The notes under the pieces were generated by a model, which worked only from the letters and a program-made list of their open reading frames with translations, was not told the DNA's origin and ran no database searches. 64,000 nucleotides of DNA from Hawksworthiomyces lignivorus (lineage: Eukaryota; Ascomycota; Sordariomycetes; Ophiostomatales; Ophiostomataceae): positions 124,001 through 188,000 of the forward strand of contig NTMA01000013.1 in NCBI GenBank assembly GCA_002917075.1, written 5' to 3'. Both the position numbers and the translations under genes were made by a program. This document shows, in pieces, positions 1 to 10,453 of this stretch. The first letter of the stretch is position 1, and each line of letters starts with the position of its first letter.

Positions 1-1
1 C

Positions 2-124
2 GGTCTTGGGCACGCATGGCCATCAACGGCTGGGCTTGATCTATCTGGAAGCTCCAATGAAACTACTAATTTCAATTTTACTAGTCAGCATCTCGTTCAG
101 TTCTTTTCACGGCATCAGTTGTGA
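2..124 (+). CDS. 3' end of a feruloyl esterase / PHB-depolymerase-like secreted esterase (partial)
   Basis: The second frame is open from the window edge to a TGA at 122-124 and encodes about 40 residues. It starts Gly-Leu-Gly-His-Ala-Trp-Pro, the catalytic-histidine neighbourhood (GHAWP) at the C-terminus of fungal feruloyl esterase type B/C and related alpha/beta hydrolases. It ends with a run resembling FNFTSQHLVQFFSRHQL, matching the usual last helix of that family (a Phe-Asn-Xaa-Thr stretch, then FF and H). Family members are secreted and free hydroxycinnamates from plant cell wall. Only the tail is present, so the signal peptide and the Ser nucleophile cannot be checked. Recognised from memory of the family; a short match, so moderate confidence. 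Confidence 0.6.
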   Translation, partial: GLGHAWPSTAGLDLSGSSNETTNFNFTSQHLVQFFSRHQL

Positions 125-958
125 GCGATCAGGCGACCAGAGAGAATGGTGACTTGTTATGGATCACAGAACTTGCCTGGGAACATATTTGGATGAGGAT
201 ATTAAAATAATTATCCTGACATTGCGGAGCATGATAAATGTATTAAATTAAACTTAAAAGTATAGCGCAAAGAGGTGCTGGCTATATGGATGGTGAAATT
301 GGCACGTTGCGTTGTTTAAGATATGGGTGGTCTTGAGCCAGAATGGTCAATGGGATTCGAACGAAATAGATCAACGACGGAGTTAACTCGTTCAAAGTAC
401 ACGAGTTAATTGTCAATTCGCTAAAGCTTGGTAATTATCTGTCCCAACACCGCCAAAAGAGCGACACGGCGTGGGATGTAGTAAACTATAGCGTAGCGCA
501 GATAGTTTGGTGGGGAAATACTACTGGAGAAGCCAGGTTCCTATATTTCAAAAAATAAAAAATAAAAATAAAAAAATAAAAAAAAGTAGACAATGCAAAA
601 TCGGTGTCAGTTCAATTTACAGCCAACTAACCTGGAGGACTGAAATCGGATCAAAGGCCAATAAAGCCCCGGGAGGCGAGGCCTAAGTACCTCCCAACAG
701 TAAGCATTAGCGAGAATTATTGCGGCTGACAAATTCTCGCAGAATATGGGAATTTAGTTTTGTACTCCGTGCACTGCCGCCAATTACGACAGCGCGAAAC
801 CGTAACAGGACGCTGAACATGCTTTAATTCAGCGACGAAAGAGCCATTTCCCATACAAGAAAACTGGTCTTTTCTGATTCACCTAATCACCTAACTGTGG
901 GAACGCATAATAGGATATAGGCTTTGTTTAGTCCTGGCAGCATCACTATAATCGCAAG
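125..958. other. Intergenic; A-rich low-complexity tract
   Basis: No gene is supported here. Positions about 549-594 are an (A)nT-type low-complexity tract. The stretch before 959 is the presumed promoter of the FAD monooxygenase. Confidence 0.6.
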
Positions 959-2182
959 ATGTCTAGCATACGAAAACCGATTCTCATTTCTGGCGCTGGC
1001 CTAGCGTCTCTGCTGTTTGCGCAGGCTCTGCGTCGAGCCTCTATTCCCTTCTTGATTTTTGAGAGAGATAGCTCCATATCGTTTCGCGCACAAGGTTATA
1101 GGTTGCGGCTCTCGGCCCAGGGGATAGACGCTGTTGAATCTGTCCTTGAGCCAGAAGCATTTGAAAGATTTTGGAAAACCTGCGGCAAGACCGGTGGAAG
1201 CGGTTTCGGAGCGATTGATGCGAAAACTGGTTTAAAGTTGCCGGAATCAATGAAGCCAGATCCTGTCAAGAACAGTGAACAAACGGACTCTCGGGAGACT
1301 TTCAGCACTCTTGTATCTCGCGGCGGCCAGGTTGTGGGAATTGCAAGAGGCGACATGCGCCGGCTATTCATGCAAGGCTGCGAGGAACTTGTGCAATGGT
1401 CGCATTCTGTGACAGGGTATAGACTAACGAACACCGGCGTCCATGCCATTTTCGCAGACGGCAAAGAATCTATTGAGGGAGATATGCTTGTTGCTGGTGA
1501 CGGGATATATTCGAAAGTCGCCAAGCAGCTGTCCAACGGTTTACTCAGAGTCTATGATACCGGTGCCAGGGGTATCCACGGCCAAGCACCCACTACGGCA
1601 TTTAAAGCGTTAGGTGAAGGTGTCTGGAGGATGGTTGACGATAGCCGTCCAGAGGGGAGGGTTTTTGTCATAACGAATGTCCGGTCCGGTGACATGGAGG
1701 ATCCTAATATCCAGTTTGGGTGGACGATGGGAGCTCAGCCCGGTGTTATTAACGCACCTAATAACGATTTATCCATTATAGGAAAGCCAGCAGCTGACAT
1801 CGCGAAATCACTCACAGAAGACTGGCATCCACGTCTAAAGCCGCTTTTCGAAGAAATGATAGAGTCAGAAGCAGCATTCTGGAAGATTACATGTTCAACC
1901 CCGACAGGCGTTCCTGTGTGGCAGACTCAACCACGCGTCACGCTAATTGGAGATGCTGTGCATTCAATGACCCCGGCTGGCGGGAATGGCGCCAATACAG
2001 CTATGAGAGATTCTGCACTGCTCGGTAAGCTATTAACTGAGGCGGGTGGATACAGAGATGATGTGACTTCTATATATGAGAAAGAGATGAGGCTGTATGC
2101 TAGTGAGGCTGTTAGAGCTAGCTACGCAGTTGCAAAAGCTCAATTTGGGGTGAAAATCGACGAAAACTCGCCCACGATTTAG
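959..2182 (+). CDS. Class A FAD-dependent monooxygenase (salicylate/PHBH-like), intronless
   Basis: This 407-aa single-exon flavoprotein has a Rossmann dinucleotide motif near the N-terminus (GAGLASLLFAQAL, residues about 12-24, followed by a FERD acidic end of beta-2 at about 34-37). The second FAD motif is LIGDAVHSMTPAGGNGAN at about 328-345. Length and both motifs fit the single-component NAD(P)H-dependent aromatic hydroxylase / zeaxanthin-epoxidase-like group common in fungal clusters. No membrane segment or signal peptide is seen, so it is probably soluble. The reaction is expected to be hydroxylation or epoxidation of an electron-rich ring; the substrate cannot be read from sequence. 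The ATG at 959 precedes the Rossmann fold by the usual 10 or so residues. The next gene (SDR, 3305-4367) is convergent. Confidence 0.9.
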   Translation: MSSIRKPILISGAGLASLLFAQALRRASIPFLIFERDSSISFRAQGYRLRLSAQGIDAVESVLEPEAFERFWKTCGKTGGSGFGAIDAKTGLKLPESMKPDPVKNSEQTDSRETFSTLVSRGGQVVGIARGDMRRLFMQGCEELVQWSHSVTGYRLTNTGVHAIFADGKESIEGDMLVAGDGIYSKVAKQLSNGLLRVYDTGARGIHGQAPTTAFKALGEGVWRMVDDSRPEGRVFVITNVRSGDMEDPNIQFGWTMGAQPGVINAPNNDLSIIGKPAADIAKSLTEDWHPRLKPLFEEMIESEAAFWKITCSTPTGVPVWQTQPRVTLIGDAVHSMTPAGGNGANTAMRDSALLGKLLTEAGGYRDDVTSIYEKEMRLYASEAVRASYAVAKAQFGVKIDENSPTI

Positions 2183-3304
2183 TTAATTTTCTGCTTTGCT
2201 CAATATCAATTGCTCAGTATCAATAAGATTTGTGTCTTACAAATAGTACTTATGAAAAAATTAAGGGTCATAAAAATAGAAAACGTGCTTATCGACCTAA
2301 AGAACGGACTGGTTAAAAATACTATTGTAGCTACCTCAGCATAAACAAACGGCTCTTGTCTTCTGAGCTGCTGCACTGAGTACTGCTTGCCACTAGCGTT
2401 CCAACATGTTTCAGAGTCAGAGTGTCTTGTAAAGAGACAACGACAAGTTTTGTAGAATATTTTGTCGATGAAAATATTGCGTTCTGGCTTCTGCGAGACC
2501 ATAGTCTGCAGTATGACATTAATAATTAATTAAGAGAATATTGATACAGGTGTGCTTTCGGCGTGACCTCATATGTAGCATTTCTTTGCAGAAATACATA
2601 TTCCCCCAAAATATGCCGCTGCCACTACATCATATGTTTGCTAGCGAGTTCATTTCCACAATGAACACAGTGTGCGGGAAATAATTGGATTGCTGTTCAC
2701 TCACAGTTTTGCTCTAATTGTACAGAGGGCATTTTTGGACTGCTAAGAAGTCCTCCAATTAGCACAAGTCAAGGGTATCGAAGGTTAAATATTGATGAGA
2801 GTAGCGCAGCACGTCTCAATCCATCCATACCTATCACTAACATGATTACCTATATGTTTGCAGTGTCTACCGGGTTGATTTCCGTCTAAGAGGCGCCATA
2901 CTAGCGTAACACTGTATCACAAATCAGCTATGCATGCTGTAGGACTTGCGCGGAATACTACTCCTACGCACATGTTGAAAGATCAATAACATGGCTTCTG
3001 ACCGGTGAGCATGAAACTCGATCACGTAAGCCGTAAATGATGGATAAAAATACTGCTGTACATCGTAAGGACGATGACAGCTTGTTAGCAGCTTAATCAT
3101 ACCCCTGACTTATTGCGTTACTTCCCACAGTCGGCTTTTGAAAGACAGAGTTTTACGCAGCACATTAAGGCTGCAAACTTGATATTTTCTAGGTGCCCAA
3201 TAATAGCTAGTGGTCCACTTTACGCGACCGTAGCTGGGTTCTGTCCAATTAGAACACAAAGGGCAATTAACGCTATAGGTTTATAATACCGACGGCATCT
3301 TAAA
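2183..3304. other. Intergenic, AT-rich
   Basis: This is convergent spacer between the monooxygenase and the SDR. Only short chance frames are present and I see no recognisable protein, RNA or repeat. Confidence 0.6.
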
Positions 3305-4367
3305 TTACATGCTGTGAGTTCCTCCATCTACGAATATCCTAGCCCCATTCACATAGTTGCTCGCCTTGCTTGCCAAGAAGACAGTTATGCCTTTGAAGTC
3401 ATTAGGTTTCCCCCATCTTCTAGCTGGTATTGAGCTCAATATCTTTTCGTTCGTAGCCTTATCGTTAACATATCGCTGTGCAAGAGCCGTGTGAATCCAA
3501 CTGGGAACAAGTTCAGCGTTTGTCATGACGAAAGTGAAGCATTTGGCAAATCTATTCTTACCCAGGATATATTGCGTTTACTTGGATATTATATGGTCCA
3601 AATTCATTTGCGAATGAGTTGGTCACTTGACCCACGGCTGCTTTCATAGGACCGTAAACGGAGAAAGTTGTCATTGCCTTATATGCTGCTAACGAGCAGA
3701 CGTTTATAATTTTCCCCCCCATCTGTCGATCGACCATGTGTTTTGCAACACACTGAGACATGATCCACACAGAATTGAAGTTGATTTGAATGATCTATAA
3801 CATTAGTAAGACGTTGAAAAATTGTTAATTAGCGGGAGGCTTAAATTGGAAGTTTATTACCGCATCCTTATGCTCATCTGTCTCGTGAAGAATTGGAATA
3901 GATCCGCTAGTTATGCCTGCGACATTGCATAAGATATCAATATTGTGGCCGTCATCGAGCACTTGTTGAACTGTCTTTCGAATGGAAGAGGAGTCTCCTA
4001 GATCACAGTCGTACACCCAAACATTACGTTTCGTCGCTTTCGAGAGCTCTAAGTGAAAGCTAGATTCTTCACCTGGAATTTGAAAGATGATGATATCCGC
4101 TCCGGCATCAGCAAGGCCACGAGCCATTGCACCGCCAATTCCTCCGTTGGCACCGGTTACGAGAGCTTTTTTTCCGGTGAGATCAAAGAGGGACAACGTG
4201 TGTACACCGACTGGTGTCTCATTGGGAGCCGGCTCTGCTGGCATTGTAAATTTTGGCATGGCAGTGAGTGGCACATTGTTGCCTTGTGTATTATTTAGTC
4301 CGTTATTGTTTCCGTCGTCTGCCCGTATGCCGAACGTCTGAATGGTCTGTTTGGGTGAAGAAGCCAT
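3305..4367 (-). CDS. Short-chain dehydrogenase/reductase (classical SDR), 3 exons
   Basis: Exons are 4367-3861, 3794-3562 and 3500-3305 (507+233+196 nt = 312 codons including stop, 311 aa). Splice sites are GTAATA..TTATAG and GTAAGA..TCCCAG. The NAD(P)-binding motif TGANGGIGGAMA lies at about residues 68-79, the NAG-like motif is CNVAG, and the catalytic Ser and YGPMK (Tyr-X3-Lys) follow in the expected order. The C-terminus has the classical PGW-IHT and GARIFVDGG stretches. This is a soluble oxidoreductase of the gluconate 5-dehydrogenase / 2-deoxygluconate 3-dehydrogenase-like type; the substrate is unknown. A low-complexity leader of about 55 residues precedes the fold, so the true start could be further downstream. 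Confidence 0.88.
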
Positions 4368-5721
4368 ATTCGATAATCATACAATATCCAAAGTCTCTCT
4401 GTGGTATCTAAAATCCCTCTGTTGTGGATGACATGAAGAAGGTGAACTTGGATTTGCAAAAGCCGAGGGCTTTTCTGGGCTTTTATCCCTGAGGGATGGA
4501 AGTTGGTCTAAATTTCGGGCGGTGCAGCTGACTCCAACCGGGGCGGGGTAGAAATCACCGATCCAAGGCATCCATAGCCTATGATATGACGGTCATAACC
4601 GAGAAGTGTGTTTTAGCTAGCGCTAATGGTAATGGAACCAATATTCGCCATAGATGTAAACCGTAGGTGGACGCACGGGAGGTGCTGGCAACTACGTGTG
4701 AATCTGCTCCAAGTGTGTTGAAGCAAGGGCTGTACAGTTCAGATTATGGCATGGCTATGTTTATTGACTTGAGTAGATATTTTCATAACTTCTAATTCAG
4801 ACTTTATTAAATTATTGTTTACAACACTTTGAACTGAAAAAGCAGATACGATCTTATAAAAGGACGAAAACTTCAGAACAGGTAATGAAAAGACAGCAGT
4901 TTGGCAACTTGCCTTGTACGCTAGTGGCATTTGACAAAGTGGTTTTTTTCTCCGTATAACAATATTTCCGGTTAAGAACTCATAATTTAGGGCAAAAAGT
5001 TGCGATGGTCATTGCCAGGCCTCGACTGGCTTATAATATCGTCTCCTTGACTTTTCGGAGAGCAAGCAGCAAGTTCTGAACGAGCACGCTTTTTCATGCA
5101 TTGTTTCTCACACTACATGTATAGGTAGATCAGCAGAAGAGTCTGAATTCCACAAAGTCAAATCCTGAAAGAAGAACCAACATCATCATTGACTACTAGA
5201 GGACTAGAGTAAATAATATTCACTGTTTATGAATCCCAGTAGCTATCGTGTTGTTTTAAGAGAGACCAATGTCAGTATCAATATCTCTTTAGTATAACAC
5301 GGCAAACTCTATCGCCTTCCACAATTTTGGAGATTAACAACATATGAAGCTGCTATAAGCTATCCGAATAAGGCACAGTGTGTTTTACTGGTCCTACACG
5401 ATGTTCTTGCCAAAAAGAGATTGGCTGATGGGCAACAAAATTGCTAGTTGTAGATATTTCCTTTCTGCAGTGGCACACGGGCGTGACAGTATCATTTGTT
5501 GGCAGCGACTTTATTATCAATGGCACCCTGATGTCCACAAGTGGATAAATACTCTGACCGCTAGATTAGTCATCGCGTCGGTTATGACAAAAGAGGACGC
5601 TGTTTCTGTTGGCATGGTCCATTAAGATGCTGTATTTCTCACTTAGCCCCAAGAAATCGTTAAATGAATGGCTCTAGGACACAATGTGTTGAAATATAAC
5701 GAAGCCTGAATTGTTGATCGG
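4368..5721. other. Intergenic; upstream region of the SDR
   Basis: No gene is supported. A CGG-N6-CCG dyad (4590-4601) lies about 220 bp upstream of the SDR start and could be a Zn2Cys6 binding site, though a single such match may be chance. The rest is AT-rich with stops in all frames. Confidence 0.5.
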
Positions 5722-6216
5722 CTAAAATGCCTTTACTCTTGTCAATGACGCTAAAGCCATAAGGAACGTTGTAAATAGTGACATTCTAGTATATGTCCTC
5801 TTTAGTTGTAAGGACTGGATGTACCAATCACTGTTTTTCTTTTTCCATACTTCATGGTAGTATCCCCCACCTCTGACCTCGAGAAACCCACCACCCATAA
5901 TAATTTGGTCTTCCATTGACCAGATGGCTTCAATCTCATCAGGCGCAACTTGCTTTAACTCCCCAGGTCCGAACATGTGGAGAGTTTTTGCATTTAGAAA
6001 CAGTTTGCTCAGAAACGTAGTGAAATCTTCTGTTGAGGAAAATGACATTTTCCTTCCTCCAATTGCCTGAATATCCCCGTTTGGATCAAAGAAGTTAAAT
6101 GTGGCGTTCGAAAGTGAGATGCTCGCGAATCGTTCCCAATCTCGAGTGTCCATAAAGCGCCCATATTGTGACTTTTTGTTAATTATGATCAAGGAGACAT
6201 CGTGGGGAACCGCCAT
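5722..6216 (-). CDS. SnoaL/NTF2-like fold protein (SnoaL_4 type)
   Basis: A 164-aa intronless ORF. It has the SnoaL-like pattern of an early helix ending YGRFMDTRDWERFASI, a strand FNFFDPNG, the SFSSTEDFTTFLSKLF helix, LHMFGPGEL, a Trp-Ser-Met-Glu-Asp strand, then GGGYYHEVW and a terminal strand LQLKRTYTRMS. That is the full alpha+beta cone of NTF2-fold proteins at their usual size. Relatives include bile-acid dehydratase-like and polyketide-cyclase-like enzymes and also non-catalytic dimers. In fungal clusters they often act next to flavin monooxygenases as isomerases, dehydratases or cyclases. It lies on the same strand as the SDR at 3305-4367, which allows but does not prove a shared pathway. 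Confidence 0.85.
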   Translation of the reverse strand: MAVPHDVSLIIINKKSQYGRFMDTRDWERFASISLSNATFNFFDPNGDIQAIGGRKMSFSSTEDFTTFLSKLFLNAKTLHMFGPGELKQVAPDEIEAIWSMEDQIIMGGGFLEVRGGGYYHEVWKKKNSDWYIQSLQLKRTYTRMSLFTTFLMALASLTRVKAF

Positions 6217-7553
6217 TGTTAAGCATGAATGGCCCTTGTCATGTAAAGATGAACTTTTCGGTTGTGCTGGTTTGGATTGGATGACGATTTTCGGTTTGAG
6301 AGCGTTTCAGTGTAGCACACGATATCTTAGTAGTATGCGCCGGCAAAATTGACAAAAGAGCCGGGTACTATTTATGCAATGCTTGTTTAGCTTGGAATGT
6401 CGGATTTCCATTGGAGGTTAACTTTTACTCCGCTGGGCAGACTTATTACTCCGTAGGGTTATCGAACCTCATTGGACTTCTTTCGCTATCGCTGATTCAT
6501 CTAGGTGACATTCCTTGAAACACCCTAAGGCGGTTTCATCGTCTTTGTATTTCAGCCACCAGGGTGGTTAATAATGAAGACTGTATTAAAGTATGGAGCC
6601 TTTGGTAGATCTTAGGCAGTTGCCATTGATTGTTGATTCTAATCATAAAGATGTGCCAATTATACAGAGTACAGAGTGGTTAACCGTACTACTACTTGCG
6701 TATTAGGCTGCCAGCATCCCTTAATCGTATTAGCCCCGATACGTGGGCTTAGCTACTTATCATTAGCATAAAGGGTATTTCACAGACGCTGGCACTACTG
6801 TAATTCCACATTCACCATATAAATTTAGCGGTAGAGGCTGAAATGCCCTCTATACTGGTTATTATAGAAGATAAACAATTCATTTTAGGCAATGTAAAAG
6901 AAATATTTGTGTGTATGGCTTTATAATAAGCTGATATTGCTTGCGTAGTGAGGTTGGGAAGGACTGTTTACACGCTTAACTTCCGAGATAAGTATAATTT
7001 CACATATTCCGGTAAGCTGAAGACGAGTAACGGCTCGCTGAAGAATATACCTGGCAAATTACCAAAGAGACAGCTGAAGCTCACGAATACCTCATGAAAG
7101 CTAAAAGTAGGCTGATAGTGTAGGTCTGTACTAGGTATATTGACCTCTGAGTCCGCCTCTACCGAATACGCGAGAACCGAGTCTCTACATGTGTCTGCGG
7201 GGAAGTAGAAGAAATCCAGGAATATATGCTTCTCTACTGCACTGATACTATAAGCGACCCGCCGGGATGGCCACGGATTCTGGAAGACCTGAGCTACAGC
7301 GCAATCACATGAGAGCCGCCGGCTTACCTTGCGCTACAATGTCTTAGACGGAGCGGGCGCATATTGTGCTACGGGACGGGAAGCTAATTAGACGAGGCAG
7401 TGTCGGAGGCATTTTGGCGTAGAAGCCTTAATAAAGTTTGTTCATCATTATTTCATGTAGTTAGTTATGCTACTGTCCACGATTACTATAGAGATTAATT
7501 TAATTTGCATATTAATTTACAGCCATAATTGGCGCGATCTGTAGTCGTCGCTG
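6217..7553. other. Intergenic containing a retroelement remnant
   Basis: No intact gene. A LINE tail fragment is annotated separately at about 7040-7275. Elsewhere only stops and AT-rich sequence are visible. Confidence 0.6.
7040..7275 (+). mobile_element. Decayed non-LTR retrotransposon (LINE, Tad/I-like) C-terminal fragment
   Basis: In the frame containing 7189-7290 the sequence reads CVCGEVEEIQEYMLLYC, the Cys-X-Cys-Gly..(Glu).. His/Tyr-X-Leu-Leu-X-Cys finger found after the RNase H domain of fungal LINE ORF2 proteins. Upstream residues (YLMKAKSRLIV, then VRLYRIRE after a frame change) align with the usual helix and 'RTG-IGL-AYL' region, with stop codons in between. The CCHC/H pattern has lost at least one ligand. 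It is a short, non-functional relic; nothing like reverse transcriptase is seen nearby. Confidence 0.6.
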
Positions 7554-9565
7554 CTACTCTAGCCACTCGTGGTGTCTCTTGGGGTCTAGTTCGCCATACT
7601 CGCGTAGGTAATTTGTTAGTCGCACATCGTCATCGCTTTCATCAATATCGGTCAAGCCTTTGCCAAAATACTCAAATCTGTTAATCTCAGCGCCAAGACG
7701 ACGCACGAAATGGAAGTCCTCCCAGCGCGGATCACGCAAAGCTCGCACACGGTGCTGAAAGCTACCTGGCCAGGCCAGTACCACACGACCCTTGCCAAAT
7801 CCGATTTTACTCCAGTGGCGGCATTCACCCTGTATTGTCTTGCCCTCAAAATAATTATCAATCAAGTTGTTGAACTCATCGGCTGCTTCCTGCTTAGGCT
7901 CCAGAGCACTGTAGCTTTGCGACTGAATCTTGCGTATCGCCTTGCTAATATACGTGGCCGTGATCTCTGTTTGCAGTGGTACTGAACCACCGAGGGCGTT
8001 TGCTTGAGCTTGCAACACAGTGAAGTAGTTTGGATAGCCTGGTGCCATTACACCAAGATACGACTCTGGATATCCAATGGGGCTATCTAGGCCCCACTTG
8101 TCGCGGATGTCAACACCATCCGATCCAATCACTGGAAAACGAGAAGTATAGCCGTTCTCAAAGCCTGTAGCTGCAATGATAATGTCGACCGGCCGATGAA
8201 TTCCATCCACAGTGACAATACCCGTTTCATCAATTCGTGCTATGCTTTCTGTGACGTAGGAAAGCGCAGGCGTTTTAAGTGCTTCGATGTAGCCCGGTGC
8301 TGGTGTTGGCCGTTTGCAACCCACGACATAATCAGGTGTGATCCGTTCTAACCATTCTTCGTCGCCATCTAGGCGCTCCAACATACGCCTGAGTATCTTA
8401 TCCCGCATTTGCAGATTCGCGGGATGTCCGATAATATTTCCGCCTTTCAAGCGGCTTCGCTGCATGCGAACTTCAAACTCGCGCCGGTACTTGACATAAG
8501 CACCTGGCTCATTGTGAAAAGATTTTTTTTCCTCTTCCGTATAGACGTGACCACCCGGTGCGTCTGCTGTGGCCTCTGCAAAGTCACCTACGAGGGAGCT
8601 TGAAATCCACGTCTTGGTGCGTACGTAGTGATCGATATGGGCAGTTGGCTGCACAAGATTAGAAACCACTTGCTGGCCGCTGGCACCGGCACCGATAACA
8701 GCAATACGTTTTCCTTCATAGCCAAGGTCTTTAGGCCACAGGGCGGAGTGAATGACACGACCCTTAAAAGTTTCTGTTAGGCCCTGGATGTCGGGGAACT
8801 TGGGCTCACTGATGCGGCCTTGAGAGCTAACAAAAAAATCGGCGGTATCGACAAAGATCTCGTCTGTTTCCAAGTTGTGCACCTCAACAGCCCATTTTGA
8901 GGCCTCAGATAGCCAAGACGCCCGCAAAACCTTGTGTCGAAGCCGGAATCGTTGAGTGAGATTGAATTTGTCTACTACGCGCTCATAGTACTGCTGAATC
9001 TCAGCACCTTTAGGATAATACTCGGTCCAATCCAGATTTGGCTCGAAACTGAGCTGGTATGCGTGCGAAGGCACGTCACACCGCACACCCGGATAGCTGT
9101 AAGTCAGCATGATGGCTACAGAAGGATGGATATTCTTTACCTACACATTTGCAGCCCATGTGCCACCCTAAAATGTTAGCAGATATATGAGAGCATTTTT
9201 TGGAGCTTTCGAGTAACAACACACAATTTTATCTAGTCGATCATACACGGTGATGGTTGAGTTCGGCACTTTTTGCGATAAAAGCACGGCTGTCGATGTG
9301 CCGCCAATTCCAGCACCAACAATAATAATCTGTCTCGTTATTAGAAGCTTTTACGAATCATTTTGTACCTCGGACGGCTTACCTTGACCGGTCGATCTTC
9401 TCGCCATGTCACCTGTTTTGGAGTATGCCTGGCAGCAATGCGAGCTGCCAAGGCTGGATGGATTTGAGGCTCTTGGACGGCTGGATCTGGGGACTTAGTC
9501 AGGACTGGAGAGACATCCACAGCTCCCTCATCGGTGCTGGGAAATTCTTCAACAGTAGACCCCAT
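7554..9565 (-). CDS. Type I Baeyer-Villiger monooxygenase (phenylacetone/cyclohexanone monooxygenase family), 4 exons
   Basis: Exons are 9565-9383, 9329-9225, 9167-9145 (23 nt) and 9096-7554, giving 617 aa. The FAD motif GAGIGG is at residues 66-71, followed by GGTWAANVYPG (97-107). The BVMO fingerprint F-X-G-X3-H-X3-W-P (FKGRVIHSALWP) is at 214-225 and the NADPH motif GAGASG at 239-244. Length and order are those of single-component FAD/NADPH enzymes that insert oxygen next to a ketone. The tiny third exon supplies the residues between the GG and the conserved YPG, and both flanking introns end in good branch/acceptor signals (CTAAC..TTTTAG, CTGAC..TTACAG). An N-terminal extension of about 60 residues is typical of fungal members. 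It is divergent from the NtaA-like monooxygenase, sharing an 888-bp promoter. Confidence 0.93.
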
Positions 9566-10453
9566 TTTAACAAATAAAGCGGCTATAATAAAAACTTTTC
9601 TTTATTGGGAATGATGATTAGAGAGTAAACAAAAGAAGAGAAAGTGCAGCCGTAGCAACTCTATAATATTATATGTTTCTTCTATGGTTGAACATGGCTC
9701 ACGGGCTTATCCCCACCACTTCCCAGAGAGATTTGGGGAACCATTACGACTTTTTCTAGCTTGAGCACGACAGCACCGTAGACTAAGCCGGCATCGGCTC
9801 TGCACAACGAAGAGAGGGTTAAGGCGATATTTCTAGAGACTGTAGGTGACGCATTGTTACCACGAGTTGTTAATGGATTACTTTTAAGCTAACCATTAGC
9901 TATGGCGGCTCTTAGATGTTGAAATTCCAGATATGGCAGCGATACATGTCGACCTCCTTCGATGCTACAGTGCTGCATTTTCAATATACACCGTTTCAAC
10001 ACAATGGCGATAAGCAAATGGCGTAATATGCCAATAAACAACGCGACCCAAAGAATATCTTAATTCGGTAGTAAATGCGGCATCTGTCCGACCAGATGAT
10101 TTTAACTCGTGGAGCTCCGTAGAATCCGTAGAGCTACTGGAGAGTGCCTGATATGCACAGCTATTACTATCCAGTTTGCCATGTGAGAGGATTATGGGCA
10201 ATAAGCGACTAGCCGATTTATCTGCGACGCGATCAACACAACAGATGGCGTGAGTGGGTATTCTCTAAGGCAAACTGCGTGTTCGAAAGGATAAATCGAG
10301 TTTAGTATATAAAGGAAGAACATAACCTGCCACACAAAACGGGTATGAGAATTTAATTTATTCCAAGTATACTTCTGGGTCATTCTGGCTTCGTATCACG
10401 AATCCCACTGTGTGGGCGCAGCAGTCGCTTCTATCTAATGTCAATTACCACAT
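9566..10453. promoter_or_regulatory. Divergent intergenic region between the BVMO and the NtaA-like monooxygenase
   Basis: An 888-bp spacer with both genes starting at its edges, so it must hold both promoters. No gene is supported inside it. No convincing CGG-N7-CCG site of the kind seen near 18.3 and 23.4 kb is present. Confidence 0.5.

Noticed and set aside
340..400. TTCGAATCCC-like stretch suggesting a tRNA T-loop
   Set aside because: No matching T-stem, acceptor stem or D/anticodon arms around it on either strand.
549..594. A-rich tract as a possible retroelement poly(A) tail
   Set aside because: No retroelement coding relic or target-site duplication is seen beside it; simple low complexity is enough.
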